In this document: in pieces, positions 1 through 6,656 of the stretch
How the letters are laid out: each line of letters starts with the position of its first letter
Numbering within the stretch: the first letter of the stretch is position 1
Source: Clostridia bacterium
GTDB lineage: Bacteria; Bacillota; Clostridia; Oscillospirales; Acutalibacteraceae
NCBI GenBank assembly: GCA_900767015.1
Contig: CAAFXQ010000310.1
Location: forward strand, 1 to 11,359
DNA length: 11,359 nt
Direction: 5' to 3'
The notes under the pieces: generated by a model
What the model saw: only the letters and a program-made list of their open reading frames with translations
The model's database searches: none
What the model was told of the DNA's origin: nothing
Position numbers and translations under genes: made by a program

Positions 1-7
1 AAACGCC

Positions 8-95
8 ATTCTTCACTATTCAATATTCATCATTCATTATTCATTACAAAAATCCGTTCTTCTTAATGAATAGTGAATATTGAATAATGAAGAAT
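8..95. repeat. AT-rich imperfect palindrome of ATTCATTATTCA type
   Basis: The arms 8-29 and 74-95 are reverse complements over 22 bp with one mismatch (C16 opposite A87), and 38-45 pairs perfectly with 65-72. Transcribed, this would make a long hairpin with an internal bulge at 30-37 and a loop at about 46-64. The words are permutations of ATTCATTATTCA/ATATTGAATA, a style of dispersed intergenic repeat seen in several bacterial lineages. The loop carries a 13-nt segment (48-60) that is an inverted copy of 128-140 in the neighbouring terminator. There is no coding capacity. Whether it is a mobile repeat, part of an extended terminator or a protein-binding site cannot be told from one copy. Confidence 0.75.
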
Positions 96-103
96 GAATA
101 GTA

Positions 104-145
104 CAAAGAAAAATCCGCCCTCTTACGAGAACGGATTTTTCTTTG
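104..145 (-). terminator. Intrinsic hairpin terminator of the tRNA-Pro gene
   Basis: Bases 104-117 and 132-145 form a perfect 14-bp stem (arm CAAAGAAAAATCCG). A 14-nt apex contains a small inner stem, 121-123 with 128-130. On the minus strand the 3' arm is T-rich (CGGATTTTTCTTTG), so the T-tract lies within the stem rather than after it. The hairpin starts at the encoded CCA of the tRNA (144-146), so termination sits immediately downstream of the mature 3' end. The A/T-symmetric arms could also terminate plus-strand transcription. Confidence 0.7.
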
Positions 146-220
146 GTCGGAGTGACGGGACTTGAACCCATGGCCTCTTGGTCCCGAACCAAGCGCGATA
201 CCAAACTTCGCCACACCCCG
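144..220 (-). tRNA. tRNA-Pro (anticodon CGG), CCA encoded
   Basis: The minus strand reads as a complete 77-nt tRNA beginning CGGGGTGTGGCGAAG. The acceptor stem CGGGGTG pairs with CACTCCG (one G-U), followed by discriminator A (147) and an encoded CCA (144-146). The anticodon arm is CTTGG-TTCGGGA-CCAAG, giving anticodon CGG, which reads proline codon CCG. The T-arm holds GGGTTCAAGTCCC. The overall form matches bacterial tRNA-Pro(CGG). It is a single-gene unit with its own promoter upstream (235-263) and a hairpin terminator directly after it. Confidence 0.96.
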
Positions 221-234
221 AAGCAACAGTCAAG

Positions 235-263
235 ATTATACCTGACAAATCAAAAAAAATCAA
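235..263 (-). promoter_or_regulatory. Sigma-A-type promoter of tRNA-Pro
   Basis: On the minus strand, -35 TTGATT (263-258) and a consensus -10 TATAAT (240-235) are separated by exactly 17 bp. The -10 ends 14 bp before the first base of the tRNA (220), leaving a very short 5' leader. The spacer contains a T-run. Confidence 0.75.
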
Positions 264-322
264 GCCCTTTTTCAAGATTTTTTAAAATTAACCGATTTTC
301 ATGCGGATTTTTTTATTTCCGG

Positions 323-351
323 TTGAAAACGAGCCGGTTTCGTGATATAGT
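323..351 (+). promoter_or_regulatory. Extended -10 promoter of the GNAT gene
   Basis: TTGAAA (323-328), a 17-bp spacer, then TATAGT (346-351) preceded by an extended -10 TG at 343-344. The predicted transcription start is near 358, just upstream of the Shine-Dalgarno at 361-369, so the leader is short. The promoter faces away from the tRNA promoter. Confidence 0.75.
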
Positions 352-374
352 ACTCAGTCGAAAGGGTGATAAAA

Positions 375-866
375 ATGAACCTGACCGTCAGAAAGTATAA
401 TGAAAACGATATCAGTGAGATGACCGCAATCTGGAATGAGGTCGTATCGGCCGCCGATGCTTTTCCGCAGCTTGACTGTTTAACCGATTACGATAGCGTA
501 AGCTTTTTCGCTTCACAAAGCTACTGCGGTATCTGCGAGGACACAGAAACCGGCAAGATTGTGGGACTTTATATCCTGCACCCCAACAACGTCGGGCGCT
601 GCGGTCATATAGCGAACGCAAGCTTCGCCGTAAAAAGCCGCTTTCGGGGCTATCATATCGGAGAAATGCTCGTCTGTGACTGTCTTGACACCGCAAAAGA
701 ACACGGCTTTCGCATTCTTCAGTTTAACGCTGTTGTAAAAAGCAACACAGCCGCACACAGACTTTACGAAAAACTCGGCTTCGTAAAGCTCGGAACCGTT
801 CCCGGCGGCTTTTTGAAAAACGACGGAGAATATGAGGATATTGTCCTATATTATCATACCCTTTAA
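375..866 (+). CDS. GNAT-family N-acetyltransferase
   Basis: This is a 163-residue protein of typical single-domain GNAT size, which would transfer an acetyl group from acetyl-CoA to an amine. The substrate cannot be read from the sequence. The N-terminal beta strand (TVRKYNENDISEM, residues 4-16) starts the fold. Residues 83-100 carry beta-4 and the pyrophosphate-binding loop, with R89-F-R-G-Y-H-I-G96 matching the family's R/Q-x-x-G-x-G/A signature. Residues 124-136 (NTAAHRLYEKLGF) are the usual N-x-A-x-x-L-Y-x-K-x-G-F motif near the end of the fold. I chose ATG 375 over an in-frame GTG at 366 because AAAGGGTGAT (361-370) is a good Shine-Dalgarno for ATG 375 and overlaps the GTG. It has its own promoter and converges on cca with only 11 bp between stops, where I see no hairpin. 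It is probably a cytosolic small-molecule or protein acetylase. Confidence 0.92.
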   Translation: MNLTVRKYNENDISEMTAIWNEVVSAADAFPQLDCLTDYDSVSFFASQSYCGICEDTETGKIVGLYILHPNNVGRCGHIANASFAVKSRFRGYHIGEMLVCDCLDTAKEHGFRILQFNAVVKSNTAAHRLYEKLGFVKLGTVPGGFLKNDGEYEDIVLYYHTL

Positions 867-877
867 ACTTGTACCCT

Positions 878-2203
878 TTATTTCGGCGGATACCTGCTTT
901 CAAGATAAGAAAGCAGGCTTTCTTTATTGTTCTGCGCTTTTTCGTCGATAACGGCGCTTAACAGAATATTCAGCGCCCTGCCGATTCTTCTGCCCTCATA
1001 GCCGAGACATTTTAAGTCGTTTCCGTTCACGGCAAGCTGTCTTAACGAAAAGCATTGCGATTTTTCGATTACCGATGCCGTCAGGCTCTCGAGTTCATCA
1101 AAATGCTTTTGCCTTGATAAAAATGCGGGCGTCTGGGCAAGATTGTCTGCCCTTTGCAGTTCAATCAGGTCATAAAGCATCTGCTCTCCCAATTTTTGCA
1201 GCTTTCGCTTCACCGTCCGTTCGTCCGCTTCTATCGGGGAATCATGGATTCTGACAAGCTTTTCCGTGCGCTCCGACGTAAAATTGTCCGCTTTCAGACG
1301 TAACAGCGCCTGCCGGGCTTTATCCGCACCTTTCGGGGCATGGGAATAAAAGTGGCCGACTCCCCCGCTGTCAAGCGAAAAGCAATCCGGTTTTGCACAG
1401 TCGTGAAACAATGCGGCAAACCGCATATACGGCTCAGGTCTTACCGCATCAACGACTCTGACGGTGTGTTCGAGAATGTCGTAAATATGATGGTAGTTAT
1501 GCTGATCGAAGCCCTTCATTCCGTCAATTTCGGGCAGTACTTCAACCAGAATATCATAATACCGAAAAACGGTTTTTCCGGCGAAATCACCGCACAGAAT
1601 CTTCTTCAGTTCACTGTAAATCCGTTCGGCCGAGAGGTTTTTCAGAAGCTTCCGGCAGTCATACATCGCTTTTTCGGTTTCGCTGTCAATTGTAAAGCCC
1701 AACTTCGACGAAAACCGTAAAGCCCTGAGAATCCTCAAAGAATCCTCCTTGAATCTGTCCTCAGCCTTTCCGATACAGCGGATTGTCTTTTTCTCAATGT
1801 CCCGAAAACCCCCGAACATATCGATTATCTTTCCGTCTTTGTCGAGACAAAGAGCGTTGACGGTAAAATCCCGCCTTGAAAGATCGTCGGATAAGTTTTC
1901 CGAAAAGGACACGCAGTCCGGGTGTCTGTTGTCCGAATATTCACTTTCCGTACGGAAGGTCGTGATCTCGATCGCTTCCCCGCCGATGAGCACCGTAACC
2001 GTGCCGTGCTTAAGCCCGGTTTCAATCACCTTATAATCCCGGAAGATCTCCTTGACAATTTCCGGTCTTGCCGGTGTGGTGATGTCTGTGTCGTGGGCTT
2101 CAATCCCCATTACGCTGTCCCTGACACAGCCTCCGACAAGATAGGATTGAAATCCGGCTTTTGTCAGTATTCGCAATGCTGTTTTTGCATTTTCGCTTAT
2201 CAC
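878..2203 (-). CDS. cca: CCA-adding tRNA nucleotidyltransferase with HD domain
   Basis: This 441-residue protein belongs to the class II nucleotidyltransferase family (CCA-adding enzymes and poly(A) polymerases). The head domain has LVGGCVRDSVMG (22-33) and the metal-binding D38-T-D40, followed by RRDFTVNA (110-117) and EDSLRILRALRF (153-164), which matches the nucleotide-selecting and neck motifs. The C-terminal half has an HD-type site: HNYHHIYDILEHTVRV (235-250) and FHD (266-268). The expected role is adding or repairing the 3' CCA of tRNAs in the cytosol. The tRNA-Pro in this window already encodes CCA, so repair is its likely use there; other tRNAs were not seen. I prefer GTG 2203 because AGGTG lies 6 nt before it; ATG 2209 and GTG 2212 are also in frame but overlap that Shine-Dalgarno. 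A poly(A) polymerase or A-adding specificity cannot be excluded from sequence alone. Confidence 0.93.
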   Translation of the reverse strand: MISENAKTALRILTKAGFQSYLVGGCVRDSVMGIEAHDTDITTPARPEIVKEIFRDYKVIETGLKHGTVTVLIGGEAIEITTFRTESEYSDNRHPDCVSFSENLSDDLSRRDFTVNALCLDKDGKIIDMFGGFRDIEKKTIRCIGKAEDRFKEDSLRILRALRFSSKLGFTIDSETEKAMYDCRKLLKNLSAERIYSELKKILCGDFAGKTVFRYYDILVEVLPEIDGMKGFDQHNYHHIYDILEHTVRVVDAVRPEPYMRFAALFHDCAKPDCFSLDSGGVGHFYSHAPKGADKARQALLRLKADNFTSERTEKLVRIHDSPIEADERTVKRKLQKLGEQMLYDLIELQRADNLAQTPAFLSRQKHFDELESLTASVIEKSQCFSLRQLAVNGNDLKCLGYEGRRIGRALNILLSAVIDEKAQNNKESLLSYLESRYPPK

Positions 2204-2238
2204 ATTCATCACCTGCTTTTTTCGGTATTCATACCAAG

Positions 2239-2266
2239 ATTATACATTATATTAAATTTTTTTCAA
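2239..2266 (-). promoter_or_regulatory. Sigma-A-type promoter of cca
   Basis: On the minus strand, TTGAAA (2266-2261) is followed after a 16-bp spacer by a consensus TATAAT (2244-2239). It lies about 35 bp upstream of the chosen cca start. It is divergent from the promoter at 2272-2300, with the two -35 boxes only 5 bp apart. Confidence 0.65.
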
Positions 2267-2271
2267 TAGGC

Positions 2272-2300
2272 TTGTTTTTAGGGCTCAAATATGATAGAAT
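2272..2300 (+). promoter_or_regulatory. Extended -10 promoter of the DivIVA-like gene
   Basis: TTGTTT (2272-2277), 17 bp, then TAGAAT (2295-2300) with an upstream TG at 2292-2293 (TGaTAGAAT). The predicted start near 2307 leaves a leader of about 30 nt. AGGGGA (2325-2330) is the ribosome binding site, 5 nt before ATG 2336. Confidence 0.6.
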
Positions 2301-2335
2301 TTTTTTGAAGTATAAATAGAAATCAGGGGAATTTT

Positions 2336-3097
2336 ATGGATAATTCGAACCGCTTGTTCAGAAAAGCCGTCATCGGCGGATTCAACAAAGACGACGTCAT
2401 TGACTACATAGAAAGCATGAAAAACGAGTTTTTTGAATACAGAAAGCAGGTTGAGACGACAATCGGCGAACTGAATCAGAAGATAAAAGAGCTTGAAGAG
2501 GCCGGCAATGCTGTGTGTCAGACACAAGAGCCGTCTGAAAAGGAACCGGGCTTCGATCCTCTTGCGCCGTTTGAAAGCGAGTTCAAAAACAACGTAAGCT
2601 TCTCCGTCGATGAGATCAATGCGGCAACGGATCATCTTAAGAAAACAGCCGACAAGCTTTGCGAAAACCTTACGGAGTTTATGGATAAAATCAGTTCAAA
2701 CTGCATTTCCGTTACGGTCGAAGCGCCGATCCGTCAGGCAGATGATGCCGGCAAGCCGTCCGAAGAGCCGGTACCCGAATTAAAAGACCTCCTCGGTGAT
2801 GAAGCGGTCGATGCTGACAAGCCGTCCGACGAGGAAATTGCCGCCGCCTATCAGCAGGCTATCCGGATCAAGGGCAGTTCTATTCTTCATGAGGCCTTTA
2901 ATAAGGACGATAATGATGCGGTATTGCCCGAAAATGAAAAGCACCGGGAACCAAAGGACGATTCTTTCTCACAGCTTCTTGATTCGATTTTAAGCGTCGG
3001 GGAAAGAAATAAACAGACGCCCTGGGAAGAAAAGAAAGAAGAAAACGAAAAATCGATTCTTGACGATCTGCTTTCGTCAAGCTCATTCTTTGATTGA
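2336..3097 (+). CDS. DivIVA-like coiled-coil protein with acidic disordered tail
   Basis: This 253-residue protein has residues 8-28 (FRKAVIGGFNKDDVIDYIESM) resembling the N-terminal DivIVA domain, in which an F-x-x-x-x-x-G-[FY]-x-x-x-x-V-x-x-[FY] pattern binds membrane and starts a coiled coil. A short heptad-like helix follows (about 22-57), then a longer acidic region rich in D, E, K, P and S, probably disordered, with one predicted helical stretch around 90-125. It ends with two short hydrophobic motifs, FSQLLDSILSVG and SILDDLLSSSSFFD. There is no signal peptide or transmembrane segment, so the protein should be cytosolic and peripheral at the membrane. DivIVA relatives mark the septum or pole and recruit cell-wall or division factors; a role here is inferred from the N terminus only. 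The start is fixed by AGGGGA 5 nt upstream. It has its own promoter, and a MITE-like element follows 21 bp after its stop. Confidence 0.8.
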   Translation: MDNSNRLFRKAVIGGFNKDDVIDYIESMKNEFFEYRKQVETTIGELNQKIKELEEAGNAVCQTQEPSEKEPGFDPLAPFESEFKNNVSFSVDEINAATDHLKKTADKLCENLTEFMDKISSNCISVTVEAPIRQADDAGKPSEEPVPELKDLLGDEAVDADKPSDEEIAAAYQQAIRIKGSSILHEAFNKDDNDAVLPENEKHREPKDDSFSQLLDSILSVGERNKQTPWEEKKEENEKSILDDLLSSSSFFD

Positions 3098-3118
3098 TTG
3101 ATTGTTTCACAACCTTTC

Positions 3119-3280
3119 GGCAACCTCTAAAAACATCCAGACATTCGTCATAGCACACAACTAATGCCGTCTTTGTCGTTAAAAATCCTTGAAATACACA
3201 AAGTATTCCTGCGGATTTTTGCCTAAAATCCGTCATCATTTGTGCACCATGCCGAACGCCTTGAGTTTTTGGAGGTTGCC
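3119..3280 (-). mobile_element. MITE-like element, copy 1 (162 bp, 16-bp terminal inverted repeats)
   Basis: The left end GGCAACCTCTAAAAAC (3119-3134) and the right end GTTTTTGGAGGTTGCC (3265-3280) are inverted repeats with one mismatch. The interior encodes nothing convincing. On the minus strand it carries the core CGCAGGAAT (3213-3205), 9 nt, ATTTCAAG (3195-3188), and ends in AGAGGTTGCC, all shared with the element at 6657-6831, which lies in the opposite orientation. Inside are two mutually exclusive hairpins: 3181-3188 with 3213-3220 (8 bp), or 3213-3219 with 3225-3231 (7 bp). No transposase is present, so any movement would need one in trans. No clear target-site duplication is visible. 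It fills most of the gap between the DivIVA-like gene and the glucosaminidase; the strand given is that of the shared core. Confidence 0.7.
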
Positions 3281-3296
3281 TGTATTCTGATATTTA
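3269..3296 (+). promoter_or_regulatory. Possible promoter of the glucosaminidase gene
   Basis: A weak candidate: TTGGAG (3269-3274), 16 bp, then TATTTA (3291-3296) with an extended -10 TG at 3288-3289. The -35 lies inside the right terminal repeat of the MITE-like element, so if real, the insertion supplies part of the promoter. A 6-bp inverted repeat (CCTGTA 3279-3284, TACAGG 3295-3300) overlaps it. Nothing better was found between 3098 and 3341. Confidence 0.3.
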
Positions 3297-3341
3297 CAGG
3301 TTGTGTTTCAATATAGGAAACCATTCAGAAAGGAATCAGAC

Positions 3342-6300
3342 TTGTGTCTGAAAAAGACGATGAATACAAAAAGCTTAGTCAAAAAAATCATACTTCTGAT
3401 GCTTGTTGCTGTCTTGCTTTCGGCTTTCAGCGCACCGTGCTCTCTTGCGGCGGACACCGATTTTGAAAAATCTATTTCTGCTTTTCCCGAAAGCTACAAG
3501 CCGGCGCTCAGAAAGCTTCATGAAAAGCACCCCGATTGGAGCTTCACGCCGCTTTTCACCGGTCTTGACTGGACCGACGCCGTAAACGGCGAATATAAAG
3601 ATGATATCAGTCTTGTGATTAACAGCTCGGCGTATACCGATATCTTCAAAAGCCGTGAGCCGGACGATTTCAATTCTTCAACAGGACAATTTATCGAAAA
3701 AGACTACGGATTTGTGAAAGCCAACAAGCTTGCCATATCCTATTATATGGATCCGAGAAACTTTCTGACTGAGGAGGGCATTTTTCAGTTTGAAGATTTC
3801 TCGTTCAGCAACTCCATTACCACTCAGTCGGTCGAGCACGTTTTAGAAGGCTCGTTTATGGCGAATAAAACCATCACCTATCTTGACAAAGACGGAAACA
3901 CCGTCAAAACCAACGAAAAATATTCCCAGGTGATCTATCAGGCGGGTAAGCTTTACAATACCAACCCTTGCTTTTTAGCGGCCAAAATCATCAGCGAGGT
4001 CGGCAAAAACGGAAGCGGCAGTGTCAGCGGTAAATACGGCTCTTACCCCGGCATCTATAATTTTTATAACATCGGTGCCAACGACAACCCGTCCGGTGCG
4101 ATTTCCTCCGGTCTTAAGTGGGCAAGCACCGGTACAACGTACCAAAGACCGTGGAACTCTCCGAAAAAATCCATTATCGGCGGCGCTCAGTTTATCGCCG
4201 AAAAATATATTTCCAAAGGGCAGCACACAAGCTATCTTCAGCGCTTCAACGTCAATCCCGACGCCTCCTATGATATTTTTACCCATCAGTACATGACAAA
4301 TCTTTCGGGAGCAGCCATTCCGGCTTACTCCAATTATTTGTCTTACCGCACCGCCGGTATGCTCGACCTTGAATTCCGATTTTTAATTCCGGTTTATAAA
4401 AATATGCCGGGCTACGGCAATCGTGACGGATATGTAAAAGCCGCCGATTCTTATAATCAGCAGGGCGCTTTTTCAACCGCCAATACGGCATACAACGTCA
4501 GAAAGGGACCGTCAACCTCCTACGACAAATACTCTTTCACCGTTCCATCAGGAACCGCCGTAAAGGTGCTTGGTGATGTCATGACCGACTCTCTTTATTA
4601 TGATAATATCATGCGTTACCCGTATTGGAAAAAGATCAGCTTTACAAGCGGTTCAACTTCTTATACCGGTTACGTTTACAGCAACTTTATCAGTCTTTCG
4701 GCGTACACTGTCGTACCGGTCGGAACCTACACACCCGTTGAGTTTAAAAACAACACCGAGCTTTCGTTGAAATACATCTCGACCGATCCGGCAACGGCGA
4801 CAGTTGTGAACGACAAAACCATCAAATTCTTAAAGCCGGGAACAGTTGAAATTACTGCATACGATTCAATCGGAAATTATCAGGTAATCAAGTATAAGGT
4901 CATCGATTCCGCTTCAGCGTACAGCATAAAAAACGTTAAGGCAGCCGAAGATGAGGACGGCAACGTAACCGTCAGCTTTGATAAAAACAGTAAATATAAC
5001 TACTACGAGGTATTCCTGACCGACACCAATAACAATCCCGTCAAATCCGCCGTCGTCAGCAAAAATTCCGTTGTCTTTAAAGACTTTACCGTCAGCCAGA
5101 GCCTAAAAGTCTATGTCAGAGGTCTTTATAAAAGCGGAAACGATAAGATGTATTCTGTCTTTGCCAATCCCGTCACGCTTGTCCTCAAGCCCACGACGCC
5201 GACCGGTATTACCGCCGTTCAAAACGGATATCACGGTGTCAAAGTCTCCTGGAACAAGGTGAACGGCGCCGCCGGATACGAAGTATATTCCCGTGACAGC
5301 AAGGGCAATTATACCTTGCTCGGTTCGGCTTCAGGGTCGGCAACCTACTATCTTGACAACAGCCGCAACCTCATCGACGGAGCGGCATACAGCGTCAGAG
5401 CCTATATGAATTCCGACTCAGGAACAAAGGTATATTCGGATTATTCCGAAGTCTTTAACTTTGCACCGGTCAAAATAACGGTCAAAGCCGCAAGCGGACT
5501 CAGACAAAAGGGAACGACAACAACCGGCTATACGTTATATTGGAACGCTGTCGATGACGCAGACGGCTATGAGGTGTACCGCTACAACACGGCAAAGAAA
5601 GCGTATGAAAAAATCGCTTCACCGACAAAGGCCGAGTATACAGTTAGCGGTCTTTCTCCCTCGGGCACGGAAAGATACAAGGTGCGTGCCGTTGTCAATG
5701 CGTTTTCGAACACCTATTATTCCGATTATACGGCTTATCTTGACGCCGAAACTTGTCCCGATGCGGTGAAAAAGGTCGTGCAGAGTTCGACAACCGCTAC
5801 GTCCTATCAGCTTAAATGGAGCGCCGTAAAAAACGCCGACGGATACAGAATCTACCGTTACGACAGCAAGAAAAAGGCGTATATCAAATTAGCGGACACA
5901 GCCAACACATACTATACCGTCACGTCGCTTCAGGCAAGCCGGCGGGACACCTATAAAGTCAGAGCGTTTTCCAAAACGGCCAGCGGAACCGTATTCGGAA
6001 GCAACATTTCGTATACCGCATCCACCTGCCCCGCCGCTGTCTCATCGTTCAAACAGAAGTCGACGACTACGACCGGCTACACGCTTTATTGGAGCAGTGT
6101 TCCGAATGCAACAGGATACCGTATCTATCGGTATGACACCAAGCAAAAGGCTTATGTGAAGCTTGCCGACACAAAGAACACCTATTATAAGATTTCGTCC
6201 TTAAAGGCAGGTCAATCTGCCAAATATAAGGTAAGAGCCTATACAACAACGCCGAGCGGTTCGGTATTCGGCGCCACCGTCGCCTACACCGCTTCGACCT

Positions 6301-6581
6301 GTCCCGCCGTCGTTTCTTCAATCAAACAGCAATCGACGACAACCACCGGCTACACACTTTATTGGAGTAAGGTTACCAACGCAACCGGTTATCGGATTTT
6401 CAAATACGACAGCAAGCAAAAAAAGTATGTCAAGCTTAAGGACGTCAGCACGAATTCCGTTAAAATTACCGGCAAAAAATCAAAACAATCCGACAGCTAC
6501 AAAATCTATGCTTTCATTAAAACGGCAAGCGGTAATGTTTATTCTTCCCCGAGTTCAGCTTTTACGGCAAAAACAAAATAA
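3342..6581 (+). CDS. Secreted glucosaminidase-type cell-wall hydrolase with SH3, Ig-like and FN3 modules
   Basis: This 1079-residue exported protein probably cleaves the glycan strands of peptidoglycan (endo-beta-N-acetylglucosaminidase, GH73/LytB-like). A signal peptide occupies residues 1-37: lysines, a hydrophobic run VKKIILLMLVAVLLSAFSA, then cleavage near LA-A-D. The catalytic domain spans roughly 40-360; FLAAKIISEVGKNGSGSVSG (211-230) resembles the family's active-site helix, with E219 the likely general acid. An SH3-type domain follows (about 377-452; YNVRKGPSTSYDKY to GYVYSNFI), then a short Ig-like piece (about 457-522; LKPGTVEITAYDS) and about six fibronectin type III-like units to the C terminus. 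No LPXTG, S-layer or transmembrane anchor is seen. Initiation at TTG 3342 is preferred because AAAGGA (3329-3334) lies 7 nt upstream; ATG 3360 has no clear Shine-Dalgarno, and GTG 3303 would put 13 extra residues before the signal. It may act in daughter-cell separation or turnover. Confidence 0.85.
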   Translation: MCLKKTMNTKSLVKKIILLMLVAVLLSAFSAPCSLAADTDFEKSISAFPESYKPALRKLHEKHPDWSFTPLFTGLDWTDAVNGEYKDDISLVINSSAYTDIFKSREPDDFNSSTGQFIEKDYGFVKANKLAISYYMDPRNFLTEEGIFQFEDFSFSNSITTQSVEHVLEGSFMANKTITYLDKDGNTVKTNEKYSQVIYQAGKLYNTNPCFLAAKIISEVGKNGSGSVSGKYGSYPGIYNFYNIGANDNPSGAISSGLKWASTGTTYQRPWNSPKKSIIGGAQFIAEKYISKGQHTSYLQRFNVNPDASYDIFTHQYMTNLSGAAIPAYSNYLSYRTAGMLDLEFRFLIPVYKNMPGYGNRDGYVKAADSYNQQGAFSTANTAYNVRKGPSTSYDKYSFTVPSGTAVKVLGDVMTDSLYYDNIMRYPYWKKISFTSGSTSYTGYVYSNFISLSAYTVVPVGTYTPVEFKNNTELSLKYISTDPATATVVNDKTIKFLKPGTVEITAYDSIGNYQVIKYKVIDSASAYSIKNVKAAEDEDGNVTVSFDKNSKYNYYEVFLTDTNNNPVKSAVVSKNSVVFKDFTVSQSLKVYVRGLYKSGNDKMYSVFANPVTLVLKPTTPTGITAVQNGYHGVKVSWNKVNGAAGYEVYSRDSKGNYTLLGSASGSATYYLDNSRNLIDGAAYSVRAYMNSDSGTKVYSDYSEVFNFAPVKITVKAASGLRQKGTTTTGYTLYWNAVDDADGYEVYRYNTAKKAYEKIASPTKAEYTVSGLSPSGTERYKVRAVVNAFSNTYYSDYTAYLDAETCPDAVKKVVQSSTTATSYQLKWSAVKNADGYRIYRYDSKKKAYIKLADTANTYYTVTSLQASRRDTYKVRAFSKTASGTVFGSNISYTASTCPAAVSSFKQKSTTTTGYTLYWSSVPNATGYRIYRYDTKQKAYVKLADTKNTYYKISSLKAGQSAKYKVRAYTTTPSGSVFGATVAYTASTCPAVVSSIKQQSTTTTGYTLYWSKVTNATGYRIFKYDSKQKKYVKLKDVSTNSVKITGKKSKQSDSYKIYAFIKTASGNVYSSPSSAFTAKTK
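5754..6578 (+). repeat. Three near-identical 91-codon FN3-like tandem units
   Basis: Within the glucosaminidase, units begin at a Cys-Pro pair whose codons start at 5754, 6027 and 6300, so the period is exactly 91 codons (273 bp) twice over. Each contains S-T-T-T-T-G-Y-T-L-Y-W-type and G-Y-R-I-Y-R-Y-D-type strands and ends with A-S-G-x-V-[FY]. A fourth, more diverged unit (TTTTGYTLYWNAV) precedes them at about 5472-5753. The last two units are the most alike, including at DNA level around TACAC(G/A)CTTTATTGGAG, suggesting recent internal duplication. Confidence 0.85.
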
Positions 6582-6624
6582 CCGCAAAAGCTTACAGCAA
6601 AAGAACATTATTTCCGTTTTTTGG

Positions 6625-6653
6625 TTGACACGTGAGCATATTCTTGCTATGAT
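6625..6653 (+). promoter_or_regulatory. Near-consensus extended -10 promoter driving metG-tatD
   Basis: A consensus -35 TTGACA (6625-6630), a 17-bp spacer, and TATGAT (6648-6653) with an extended -10 TG at 6645-6646. It is the strongest promoter in the window. The predicted start is near 6660, inside the first bases of the MITE-like element at 6657-6831, giving a metG leader of about 205 nt. I see no clear intrinsic terminator for the upstream glucosaminidase between 6582 and 6624. Confidence 0.85.
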
Positions 6654-6656
6654 TTA

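Noticed and set aside
8..100. AT-rich repeat as a possible replication origin iteron array
   Set aside because: No DnaA boxes (TTATCCACA) or origin-associated genes are nearby. The sequence folds as one long palindrome rather than direct iterons.
2898..3239. A 113-codon minus-strand frame spanning the MITE-like element and the DivIVA-like gene end
   Set aside because: It crosses an element boundary and an intact gene. The peptide DFRQKSA has a parallel (FRQKSA) in the metG-side element, but that follows from DNA similarity, and the frame there is not maintained as the same protein.
3424..3450. Cysteine in the glucosaminidase signal region as a possible lipoprotein lipobox
   Set aside because: The residues before the cysteine are S-A-P, and proline at -1 does not fit the L-[AS]-[GA]-C lipobox. 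LAA-D a few residues later fits ordinary signal peptidase cleavage.
5472..6578. Regular 273-bp repeats as a possible CRISPR or satellite array
   Set aside because: The repeats are in frame, far longer than CRISPR repeats with no spacer structure, and encode FN3-like domains.
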